Below, one piece after another: positions 36,531 through 48,381 of a stretch of 64,000 bases of DNA. Made by a program: the position numbers and the translations under genes. Every line of letters begins with the position of its first letter. The stretch's first letter is position 1. The notes under the pieces were generated by a model. That model saw only the letters and a list, made by a program, of their open reading frames with translations, was not told the DNA's origin and made no database searches. The stretch is from Gordius sp. MW1 (Eukaryota > Nematomorpha > Gordioida > Gordea > Gordiidae): positions 13,144,168-13,208,167 of the forward strand of contig OZ038531.1 of the NCBI GenBank assembly GCA_964036665.1, read 5' to 3'.

Positions 36531-39500
36531 AGAATCCTATTATCCTCGATTGACTTCTGAAAAGAGGTTTTAAGCTGCGAGAACTATCATTTTGACAAAA
36601 GACAACGTTTTATTGTTGCGATTAGTTTGTTGTATCGCAACGTGAGTGCTTAATTTTTGAAAACTGCTCTATGCGATTATTATTTCAAAGTAATAGTTTT
36701 CTGATTCTGATAAATTTTTACTTTTTATCATGGAAACCACGTCTGAAAACGACAACTTTCATCGGATGAATACGGTTCAAAGAAAAATATGTAAAAAATT
36801 TAGAGGTAAAATATTTATTTTTTTCGATTCTATGTGAAAGAGCATGAAAATATATATAAAAGTAAGCCAATTTGAGAATCCTATTATCCTCGATTGACTT
36901 CCGAAAAGAGGTTTTAAGCTGCGAGAACTATCATTTTGACAAAAGACAACGTTTTATAGTTGCGATTAGTTTGTTGTATCGCAACGTGAGTGCTTAATTT
37001 TTGAAAATGGCTCTATGCGATCATGATTTCAAAGTAATAGTTTTCAGATTCTGATAAATTTTTACTTGGGATCATAGAAACCACGTCTGAAAACGACAAC
37101 TTTCATCGGATGAATACGGTTCAAAGAAAAATATGTGAAAAATTTTAAGGTAAAAATATTTATTTTTTTCGATTCTATGTGAAAGAGCGTACAAAAATAT
37201 ATAAAAGTAAGCCAATTTGAGAATCCTATTATCCTCGATTGACTTCCGCAAAGAGGTTTTAAGCTGCGAGAACTATCATTTTGACGAAAGACAACGTTTT
37301 ATTTTTGCGATTAGTTTGTTGTATCGCAACGTGAGTGCTTAATTTTTCAAAAATGCACTATGCGATCATGATTTTAAAGTAATAGTTTTCTGATTCTGAT
37401 AAATTTTTACTTTTTATCGTCGAAACCACGTCTGAAAACGACAACTTTCATCGGATGCATACGGTAGAAAGAAAAATATGTGAAAAATTTTGAGGTAAAA
37501 ATATTAATTTTTTTCGATTCTATGTGAAAGAGCATGAAAAAATATATAAAAGTAAGCCAATTTGAGAATCCTATTATCCTCGATTGACTTCCGCAAAGAG
37601 GTTTTAAGCTGCGAGAACTATCATTTTGACGAAAGACAACGTTTTATTTTTGCGATTAGTTTGTTGTATCGCAACGTGAGTGCTTAATTTTTCAAAAATG
37701 CACTATGCGATCATGATTTTAAAGTAATAGTTTTCTGATTCTGATAAATTTTTACTTTTTATCGTCGAAACCACGTCTGAAAACGACAACTTTCATCGGA
37801 TGCATACGGTAGAAAGAAAAATATGTGAATTTGAGGTAAAAATATTAATTTTTTTCGATTCTATGTGAAAGAGCATGAAAAAATATATAAAAGTAAGCCA
37901 ATTTGAGAATCTTATTATCCTCGATTGACTTCTGAAAAGAGGTTTTAAGCTGCGAGAACTATCATTTTGATAAAAGACAACGTTTTATTGTTGCTATTAG
38001 TTTGTTGTATCGCAACGTGAGTGCTTAATTTTTGAAAACTGCTCTATGCGATTATGATTTCAAAGTAATAGTTTTCTGATTCTGATAAATTTTTACTTTT
38101 TATCATGGAAACCACGTCTGAAAACGACAACTTTCATCGGATGCATACGGTAGAAAGAAAAATATGTGAAAAATTTTGAGGTAAAAATATTAATTTTTTT
38201 CGATTCTATGTGAAAGAGCGTAAAAAAATATATAAAAGTAAGCCAATTTGAGAATCCTATTATCCTCGATTGACTTCCGCAAAGAGGTTTTAAGCTGCGA
38301 GAACTATCATTTTGACGAAAGACAACGTTTTATTTTTGCGATTGGTTTGTTGTATCGCAACGTGAGTGCTTAATTTTTCAAAAATGCACTATGCGATCAT
38401 GATTAAAGTAATAGTTTTCTGATTCTGATAAATTTTTACTTTTTATCATCGAAACCACGTCTGAAAACGACAACTTTCATCGGATGCATACGGTAGAAAG
38501 AAAAATATGTGAAAAATTTTGAGGTAAAAATATTTATTTTTTTCGATTCTATGAGAAAGAGCATGAAAAAATATATAAAAGTAAGCCAATTTGAGAATCC
38601 TTTTATCCTCGATTGACTTCTGAAAAGAGGTTTTAAGCTGCGAGAACTATCATTTTGACAAAAGACAACGTTTTATTGTTGCGATTAGTTTGTTGTATCG
38701 CAACGTGAGTGCTTAATTTTTGAAAACTGCTCTATGCGATTATTATTTCAAAGTAATAGTTTTCTGATTCTGATAAATTTTTACTTTTTATCATGGAAAC
38801 CACGTCTGAAAACGACAACTTTCATCGGATGAATACGGTTCAAAGAAAAATATGTAAAAAATTTAGAGGTAAAATATTTATTTTTTTCGATTCTATGTGA
38901 AAGAGCATGAAAATATATATAAAAGTAAGCCAATTTGAGAATCCTATTATCCTCGATTGACTTCCGAAAAGAGGTTTTAAGCTGCGAGAACTATCATTTT
39001 GACAAAAGACAACGTTTTATAGTTGCGATTAGTTTGTTGTATCGCAACGTGAGTGCTTAATTTTTGAAAATGGCTCTATGCCATCATGATTTCAAAGTAA
39101 TAGTTTTCAGATTCTGATAAATTTTTACTTGGGATCATAGAAACCACGTCTGAAAACGACAACTTTCATCGGATGAATAGGGTTCAAAGAAAAATATGTG
39201 AAAAATTTTGAGGTAAAAATATTTATTTTTTTCGATTCTATGTGAAAGAGCATGAAAAAATATATAAAAGTAAGTCAATTTGAGAATCCTATTATCCTCG
39301 ATTGACTTCTGAAAAGAGGTTTTAAGCTGCGAGAACTATCATTTTGACAAAAGACAACGTTTTATTGTTGCGATTAGTTTGTTGTATCGCAACGTGAGTG
39401 CTTAATTTTTGAAAACTGCTCTATGCGATTATTATTTCAAAGTAATAGTTTTCTGATTCTGATAAATTTTTACTTTTTATCATGGAAACCACGTCTGAAA

Positions 39501-40343
39501 ACGACAACTTTCATCGGATGAATACGGTTCAAAGAAAAATATGTAAAAAATTTAGAGGTAAAATATTTATTTTTTTCGATTCTATGTGAAAGAGCATGAA
39601 AATATATATAAAAGTAAGCCAATTTGAGAATCCTATTATCCTCGATTGACTTCCGAAAAGAGGTTTTAAGCTGCGAGAACTATCATTTTGACAAAAGACA
39701 ACGTTTTATAGTTGCGATTAGTTTGTTGTATCGCAACGTGAGTGCTTAATTTTTGAAAATGGCTCTATGCGATCATGATTTCAAAGTAATAGTTTTCAGA
39801 TTCTGATAAATTTTTACTTGGGATCATAGAAACCACGTCTGAAAACGACAACTTTCATCGGATGAATACGGTTCAAAGAAAAATATGTGAAAAATTTTAA
39901 GGTAAAAATATTTATTTTTTTCGATTCTATGTGAAAGAGCGTACAAAAATATATAAAAGTAAGCCAATTTGAGAATCCTATTATCCTCGATTGACTTCCG
40001 CAAAGAGGTTTTAAGCTGCGAGAACTATCATTTTGACGAAAGACAACGTTTTATTTTTGCGATTAGTTTGTTGTATCGCAACGTGAGTGCTTAATTTTTC
40101 AAAAATGCACTATGCGATCATGATTTTAAAGTAATAGTTTTCTGATTCTGATAAATTTTTACTTTTTATCGTCGAAACCACGTCTGAAAACGACAACTTT
40201 CATCGGATGCATACGGTAGAAAGAAAAATATGTGAAAAATTTTGAGGTAAAAATATTAATTTTTTTCGATTCTATGTGAAAGAGCATGAAAAAATATATA
40301 AAAGTAAGCCAATTTGAGAATCCTATTATCCTCGATTGACTTC
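36531..40343 (+). repeat. Domain VI, 5,160-bp period, first copy of a near-identical block
   Basis: It matches 41,691-45,503 at exactly 5,160 bp (15 monomers). Comparing row by row I found one difference in 3.8 kb: T at 36,558 against C at 41,718. Shared rare marks are 'gcgtacaaaaatat' (37,187 and 42,347), 'ttgctattag' (37,993 and 43,153), the 3-nt loss 'catgattaaagtaat' (38,400 and 43,560) and 'gaatagggttc' (39,176 and 44,336). At 40,344 the copies diverge into P here and Q in the other. Confidence 0.93.
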
Positions 40344-41346
40344 CGCAAAGAGGATTTAAGCTGCGAGAACTATCATTTTGACGAAAGACAACGTTTTATT
40401 TTTGCGATTAGTTTGTTGTATCGCAACGTGAGTGCTTAATTTTTCAAAAATGCACTATGCGATCATGATTTTAAAGTAATAGTTTTCTGATTCTGATAAA
40501 TTTTTACTTTTTATCGTCGAAACCACGTCTGAAAACGACAACTTTCATCGGATGCATACGGTAGAAAGAAAAATATGTGAATTTGAGGTAAAAATATTAA
40601 TTTTTTTCGATTCTATGTGAAAGAGCATGAAAAAATATATAAAAGTAAGCCAATTTGAGAATCTTATTATCCTCGATTGACTTCTGAAAAGAGGTTTTAA
40701 GCTGCGAGAACTATCATTTTGACAAAAGACAACGTTTTATTGTTGCGATTAGTTTGTTGTATCGCAACGTGAGTGCTTAATTTTTGAAAACTGCTCTATG
40801 CGATTATTATTTCAAAGTAATAGTTTTCTGATTCTGATAAATTTTTACTTTTTATCATGGAAACCACGTCTGAAAACGACAACTTTCATCGGATGAATAC
40901 GGTTCAAAGAAAAATATGTAAAAAATTTAGAGGTAAAATATTTATTTTTTTCGATTCTATGTGAAAGAGCATGAAAATATATATAAAAGTAAGCCAATTT
41001 GAGAATCCTATTATCCTCGATTGACTTCCGAAAAGAGGTTTTAAGCTGCGAGAACTATCATTTTGACAAAAGACAACGTTTTATAGTTGCGATTAGTTTG
41101 TTGTATCGCAACGTGAGTGCTTAATTTTTGAAAATGGCTCTATGCCATCATGATTTCAAAGTAATAGTTTTCAGATTCTGATAAATTTTTACTTGGGATC
41201 ATAGAAACCACGTCTGAAAACGACAACTTTCATCGGATGAATACGGTTCAAAGAAAAATATGTGAAAAATTTTGAGGTAAAAATATTTATTTTTTTCGAT
41301 TCTATGTGAAAGAGCATGAAAAAATATATAAAAGTAAGTCAATTTG

Positions 41347-42034
41347 AGAATCCTATTATCCTCGATTGACTTCTGAAAAGAGGTTTTAAGCTGCGAGAAC
41401 TATCATTTTGACAAAAGACAACGTTTTATTGTTGCGATTAGTTTGTTGTATCGCAACGTGAGTGCTTAATTTTTGAAAACTGCTCTATGCGATTATTATT
41501 TCAAAGTAATAGTTTTCTGATTCTGATAAATTTTTACTTTTTATCATGGAAACCACGTCTGAAAACGACAACTTTCATCGGATGAATACGGTTCAAAGAA
41601 AAATATGTAAAAAATTTAGAGGTAAAATATTTATTTTTTTCGATTCTATGTGAAAGAGCATGAAAATATATATAAAAGTAAGCCAATTTGAGAATCCTAT
41701 TATCCTCGATTGACTTCCGAAAAGAGGTTTTAAGCTGCGAGAACTATCATTTTGACAAAAGACAACGTTTTATTGTTGCGATTAGTTTGTTGTATCGCAA
41801 CGTGAGTGCTTAATTTTTGAAAACTGCTCTATGCGATTATTATTTCAAAGTAATAGTTTTCTGATTCTGATAAATTTTTACTTTTTATCATGGAAACCAC
41901 GTCTGAAAACGACAACTTTCATCGGATGAATACGGTTCAAAGAAAAATATGTAAAAAATTTAGAGGTAAAATATTTATTTTTTTCGATTCTATGTGAAAG
42001 AGCATGAAAATATATATAAAAGTAAGCCAATTTG
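41347..42034 (+). repeat. Tandem Q-Q pair marking an extra monomer
   Basis: Two consecutive Q monomers, 41,347-41,690 and 41,691-42,034. The second has an R-like head ('ccgaaaagagg') on a Q body. The corresponding place at 36,531-36,875 has only one Q. This explains why sequence left of here aligns at 4,816 bp (14 monomers) and sequence right of it at 5,160 bp (15 monomers). An identical arrangement, Q after an R-like head, is at 25,512-25,855. Confidence 0.85.
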
Positions 42035-45000
42035 AGAATCCTATTATCCTCGATTGACTTCCGAAAAGAGGTTTTAAGCTGCGAGAACTATCATTTTGAC
42101 AAAAGACAACGTTTTATAGTTGCGATTAGTTTGTTGTATCGCAACGTGAGTGCTTAATTTTTGAAAATGGCTCTATGCGATCATGATTTCAAAGTAATAG
42201 TTTTCAGATTCTGATAAATTTTTACTTGGGATCATAGAAACCACGTCTGAAAACGACAACTTTCATCGGATGAATACGGTTCAAAGAAAAATATGTGAAA
42301 AATTTTAAGGTAAAAATATTTATTTTTTTCGATTCTATGTGAAAGAGCGTACAAAAATATATAAAAGTAAGCCAATTTGAGAATCCTATTATCCTCGATT
42401 GACTTCCGCAAAGAGGTTTTAAGCTGCGAGAACTATCATTTTGACGAAAGACAACGTTTTATTTTTGCGATTAGTTTGTTGTATCGCAACGTGAGTGCTT
42501 AATTTTTCAAAAATGCACTATGCGATCATGATTTTAAAGTAATAGTTTTCTGATTCTGATAAATTTTTACTTTTTATCGTCGAAACCACGTCTGAAAACG
42601 ACAACTTTCATCGGATGCATACGGTAGAAAGAAAAATATGTGAAAAATTTTGAGGTAAAAATATTAATTTTTTTCGATTCTATGTGAAAGAGCATGAAAA
42701 AATATATAAAAGTAAGCCAATTTGAGAATCCTATTATCCTCGATTGACTTCCGCAAAGAGGTTTTAAGCTGCGAGAACTATCATTTTGACGAAAGACAAC
42801 GTTTTATTTTTGCGATTAGTTTGTTGTATCGCAACGTGAGTGCTTAATTTTTCAAAAATGCACTATGCGATCATGATTTTAAAGTAATAGTTTTCTGATT
42901 CTGATAAATTTTTACTTTTTATCGTCGAAACCACGTCTGAAAACGACAACTTTCATCGGATGCATACGGTAGAAAGAAAAATATGTGAATTTGAGGTAAA
43001 AATATTAATTTTTTTCGATTCTATGTGAAAGAGCATGAAAAAATATATAAAAGTAAGCCAATTTGAGAATCTTATTATCCTCGATTGACTTCTGAAAAGA
43101 GGTTTTAAGCTGCGAGAACTATCATTTTGATAAAAGACAACGTTTTATTGTTGCTATTAGTTTGTTGTATCGCAACGTGAGTGCTTAATTTTTGAAAACT
43201 GCTCTATGCGATTATGATTTCAAAGTAATAGTTTTCTGATTCTGATAAATTTTTACTTTTTATCATGGAAACCACGTCTGAAAACGACAACTTTCATCGG
43301 ATGCATACGGTAGAAAGAAAAATATGTGAAAAATTTTGAGGTAAAAATATTAATTTTTTTCGATTCTATGTGAAAGAGCGTAAAAAAATATATAAAAGTA
43401 AGCCAATTTGAGAATCCTATTATCCTCGATTGACTTCCGCAAAGAGGTTTTAAGCTGCGAGAACTATCATTTTGACGAAAGACAACGTTTTATTTTTGCG
43501 ATTGGTTTGTTGTATCGCAACGTGAGTGCTTAATTTTTCAAAAATGCACTATGCGATCATGATTAAAGTAATAGTTTTCTGATTCTGATAAATTTTTACT
43601 TTTTATCATCGAAACCACGTCTGAAAACGACAACTTTCATCGGATGCATACGGTAGAAAGAAAAATATGTGAAAAATTTTGAGGTAAAAATATTTATTTT
43701 TTTCGATTCTATGAGAAAGAGCATGAAAAAATATATAAAAGTAAGCCAATTTGAGAATCCTTTTATCCTCGATTGACTTCTGAAAAGAGGTTTTAAGCTG
43801 CGAGAACTATCATTTTGACAAAAGACAACGTTTTATTGTTGCGATTAGTTTGTTGTATCGCAACGTGAGTGCTTAATTTTTGAAAACTGCTCTATGCGAT
43901 TATTATTTCAAAGTAATAGTTTTCTGATTCTGATAAATTTTTACTTTTTATCATGGAAACCACGTCTGAAAACGACAACTTTCATCGGATGAATACGGTT
44001 CAAAGAAAAATATGTAAAAAATTTAGAGGTAAAATATTTATTTTTTTCGATTCTATGTGAAAGAGCATGAAAATATATATAAAAGTAAGCCAATTTGAGA
44101 ATCCTATTATCCTCGATTGACTTCCGAAAAGAGGTTTTAAGCTGCGAGAACTATCATTTTGACAAAAGACAACGTTTTATAGTTGCGATTAGTTTGTTGT
44201 ATCGCAACGTGAGTGCTTAATTTTTGAAAATGGCTCTATGCCATCATGATTTCAAAGTAATAGTTTTCAGATTCTGATAAATTTTTACTTGGGATCATAG
44301 AAACCACGTCTGAAAACGACAACTTTCATCGGATGAATAGGGTTCAAAGAAAAATATGTGAAAAATTTTGAGGTAAAAATATTTATTTTTTTCGATTCTA
44401 TGTGAAAGAGCATGAAAAAATATATAAAAGTAAGTCAATTTGAGAATCCTATTATCCTCGATTGACTTCTGAAAAGAGGTTTTAAGCTGCGAGAACTATC
44501 ATTTTGACAAAAGACAACGTTTTATTGTTGCGATTAGTTTGTTGTATCGCAACGTGAGTGCTTAATTTTTGAAAACTGCTCTATGCGATTATTATTTCAA
44601 AGTAATAGTTTTCTGATTCTGATAAATTTTTACTTTTTATCATGGAAACCACGTCTGAAAACGACAACTTTCATCGGATGAATACGGTTCAAAGAAAAAT
44701 ATGTAAAAAATTTAGAGGTAAAATATTTATTTTTTTCGATTCTATGTGAAAGAGCATGAAAATATATATAAAAGTAAGCCAATTTGAGAATCCTATTATC
44801 CTCGATTGACTTCCGAAAAGAGGTTTTAAGCTGCGAGAACTATCATTTTGACAAAAGACAACGTTTTATAGTTGCGATTAGTTTGTTGTATCGCAACGTG
44901 AGTGCTTAATTTTTGAAAATGGCTCTATGCGATCATGATTTCAAAGTAATAGTTTTCAGATTCTGATAAATTTTTACTTGGGATCATAGAAACCACGTCT

Positions 45001-45503
45001 GAAAACGACAACTTTCATCGGATGAATACGGTTCAAAGAAAAATATGTGAAAAATTTTAAGGTAAAAATATTTATTTTTTTCGATTCTATGTGAAAGAGC
45101 GTACAAAAATATATAAAAGTAAGCCAATTTGAGAATCCTATTATCCTCGATTGACTTCCGCAAAGAGGTTTTAAGCTGCGAGAACTATCATTTTGACGAA
45201 AGACAACGTTTTATTTTTGCGATTAGTTTGTTGTATCGCAACGTGAGTGCTTAATTTTTCAAAAATGCACTATGCGATCATGATTTTAAAGTAATAGTTT
45301 TCTGATTCTGATAAATTTTTACTTTTTATCGTCGAAACCACGTCTGAAAACGACAACTTTCATCGGATGCATACGGTAGAAAGAAAAATATGTGAAAAAT
45401 TTTGAGGTAAAAATATTAATTTTTTTCGATTCTATGTGAAAGAGCATGAAAAAATATATAAAAGTAAGCCAATTTGAGAATCCTATTATCCTCGATTGAC
45501 TTC
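41691..45503 (+). repeat. Domain VI, second copy of the near-identical 5,160-bp block
   Basis: Counterpart of 36,531-40,343 with one difference seen. It overlaps the start (43,222) of the second 5,160-bp pairing, so about 2.2 kb is present three times: near 38,062-40,343, 43,222-45,503 and 48,382-50,663. Confidence 0.93.
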
Positions 45504-47808
45504 TGAAAAGAGGTTTTAAGCTGCGAGAACTATCATTTTGACAAAAGACAACGTTTTATTGTTGCGATTAGTTTGTTGTATCGCAACGTGAGTGCTTAAT
45601 TTTTGAAAACTGCTCTATGCGATTATGATTTCAAAGTAATAGTTTTCTGATTCTGATAAATTTTTACTTTTTATCATGGAAACCACGTCTGAAAACGACA
45701 ACTTTCATCGGATGAATACGGTTCAAAGAAAAATATGTAAAAAATTTAGAGGTAAAATATTTATTTTTTTCGATTCTATGTGAAAGAGCATGAAAATATA
45801 TATAAAAGTAAGCCAATTTGAGAATCCTATTATCCTCGATTGACTTCCGAAAAGAGGTTTTAAGCTGCGAGAACTATCATTTTGACAAAAGACAACGTTT
45901 TATAGTTGCGAAGTTTGTTGTATCGCAACGTGAGTGCTTAATTTTTGAAAATGGCTCTATGCGATCATGATTTCAAAGTAATAGTTTTCAGATTCTGATA
46001 AATTTTTACTTGGGATCATAGAAACCACGTCTGAAAACGACAACTTTCATCGGATGAATACGGTTCAAAGAAAAATATGTGAAAAATTTTAAGGTAAAAA
46101 TATTTATTTTTTTCGATTCTATGTGAAAGAGCGTAAAAAAATATATAAAAGTAAGCCAATTTGAGAATCCTATTATCCTCGATTGACTTCCGCAAAGAGG
46201 TTTTAAGCTGCGAGAACTATCATTTTGACGAAAGACAACGTTTTATTTTTGCGATTAGTTTGTTGTATCGCAACGTGAGTGCTTTATTTTTCAAAAATTC
46301 ACTATGCGATCATGATTTTTAAGTAATAGTTTTCTGATTCTGATAAATTTTTACTTTTTATCATCGAAACCACGTCTGAAAACGACAACTTTCATCGGAT
46401 GCATACGGTAGAAAGAAAAATATGTGAAAAATTTTGAGGTAAAAATATTAATTTTTTTCGATTCTATGTGAAAGAGCATGAAAAAATATATAACAGTAAG
46501 CCAATTTGAGAATCCTATTATCCTCGATTGACTTCCGAAAAGAGGTTTTCAGCTGCGAGAACTATCATTTTGACAAAAGACAACGTTTTATAGTTGCGAT
46601 TAGTTTGTTGTATCGCAACGTGAGTGCTTAATTTTTGAAAATGGCTCTATGCGACCATGATTTCAAAGTAATAGTTTTCAGATTCTGATAAATTTTTACT
46701 TGGGATCATAGAAACCACGTCTGAAAACGACAACTTTCATCGGATGAATACGGTTCAAAGAAAAATATGTGAAAAATTTTGAGGTAAAAATATTTATTTT
46801 TTTTGATTCTATGTGAAAGAGCGTAAAAAAATATATAAAAGTAAGCCAATTTGAGAATCCTATTATCCTCGATTGACTTCCGCAAAGAGGTTTTAAGCTG
46901 CGAGAACTATCATTTTGACAAAAGACAACGTTTTATTGTTGCGATTAGTTTGTTGTATCGCAACGTGAGTGCTTAGTTTTTCAAAAATGCATTATGTGAT
47001 CATGATTTCAAAGTAATAGTTTTCAGATTCTGATAAATTTTTACTTTGGATCATAGAAACCATGTCTGAAAACGACACCTTTCATCGGATGCATACGGTA
47101 GAAAGAAAAATATGTGAAAAATTTTGAGGTAAAAATATTAATTTTTTTCGATTCTATGTGAAAGAGCATGAAAAAATATATAAAAGTAAGCCAATTTGAG
47201 AATCCTATTATCCTCGATTGACTTCTGAAAAGAGGTTTTAAGCTGCGAGAACGATCATTTTGACAAAAGACTTTTATAGTTGCGATTAGTTTGTTGTATC
47301 GCAACGTGAGTGCTTAATTTTTGAAAATGGCTCTATGCGATCATGATTTCAAAGTAATAGTTTTCAGATTCTGATAAATTTTTACTTGGGATCATAGAAA
47401 CCACGTCTGAAAACGACAACTTTCATCGGATGAATACGGTTCAAAGAAAAATATGTAAAAAATTTAGAGGTAAAATATTTATTTTTTTCGATTCTATGTG
47501 AAAGAGCATGAAAATATATATAAAAGTAAGCCAATTTGAGAATCCTATTATCCTCGATTGACTTCCGAAAAGAGGTTTTAAGCTGCGAGAACTATCATTT
47601 TGACAAAAGACAACGTTTTATAGTTGCGAAATTTGTTGTATCGCAACGTGAGTGCTTAATTTTTGAAAATGGCTCTATGCGATCATGATTTCAAAGTAAT
47701 AGTTTTCAGATTCTGATAAATTTTTACTTGGGATCATAGAAACCACGTCTGAAAACGACAACTTTCATCGGATGAATACGGTTCAAAGAAAAATATGTGA
47801 AAAATTTT
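43222..47808 (+). repeat. Domain VI, older 5,160-bp pairing, left copy
   Basis: It matches 48,382-52,971 at 5,160 bp, shifting to 5,164 after a 4-nt loss at about 47,271 (this copy reads 'gacaaaagacttttatag'). About 13 single-base differences were noticed in the first 4 kb, clearly more than in the neighbouring near-identical pair. Examples in this copy: 'gcgtacaaaaat' near 45,101, 'caaaaattcac' near 46,301, 'tataacag' near 46,490 and 'gcgaccatg' near 46,652. Confidence 0.9.
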
Positions 47809-48381
47809 AAGGTAAAAATATTTATTTTTTTCGATTCTATGTGAAAGAGCATGAAAAAATATATAAAAGTAAGTCAATTTGAGAATCCTATTATCCTCGA
47901 TTGACTTCTGAAAAGAGGTTTTAAGCTGCGAGAACTATCATTTTGACAAAAGACAACGTTTTATTGTTGCGATTAGTTTGTTGTATCGCAACGTGAGTGC
48001 TTAATTTTTGAAAACTGCTCTATGCGATTATGATTTCAAAGTAATAGTTTTCTGATTCTGATAAATTTTTACTTTTTATCATGGAAACCACGTCTGAAAA
48101 CGACAACTTTCATCGGATGAATACGGTTCAAAGAAAAATATGTAAAAAATTTAGAGGTAAAATATTTATTTTTTTCGATTCTATGTGAAAGAGCGTAAAA
48201 AAATATATAAAAGTAAGCCAATTTGAGAATCCTATTATCCTCGATTGACTTCCGCAAAGAGGTTTTAAGCTGCGAGAACTATCATTTTGACGAAAGACAA
48301 CGTTTTATTTTTGCGATTAGTTTGTTGTATCGCAACGTGAGTGCTTAATTTTTCAAAAATGCACTATGCGATCATGATTTT

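Noticed and set aside
47271-47274. The 4-nt loss at about 47,271 as an insertion-element scar
   Set aside because: There is no target-site duplication or foreign sequence. It is a small deletion in one monomer, like other 1-4 nt indels in the array.
47041-47304. Longest open frame, 87 codons on the minus strand
   Set aside because: Its extra length comes from the 4-nt loss at about 47,271, which joins two frames of the repeat. The matching copy near 52,201 lacks it. No support as a gene.
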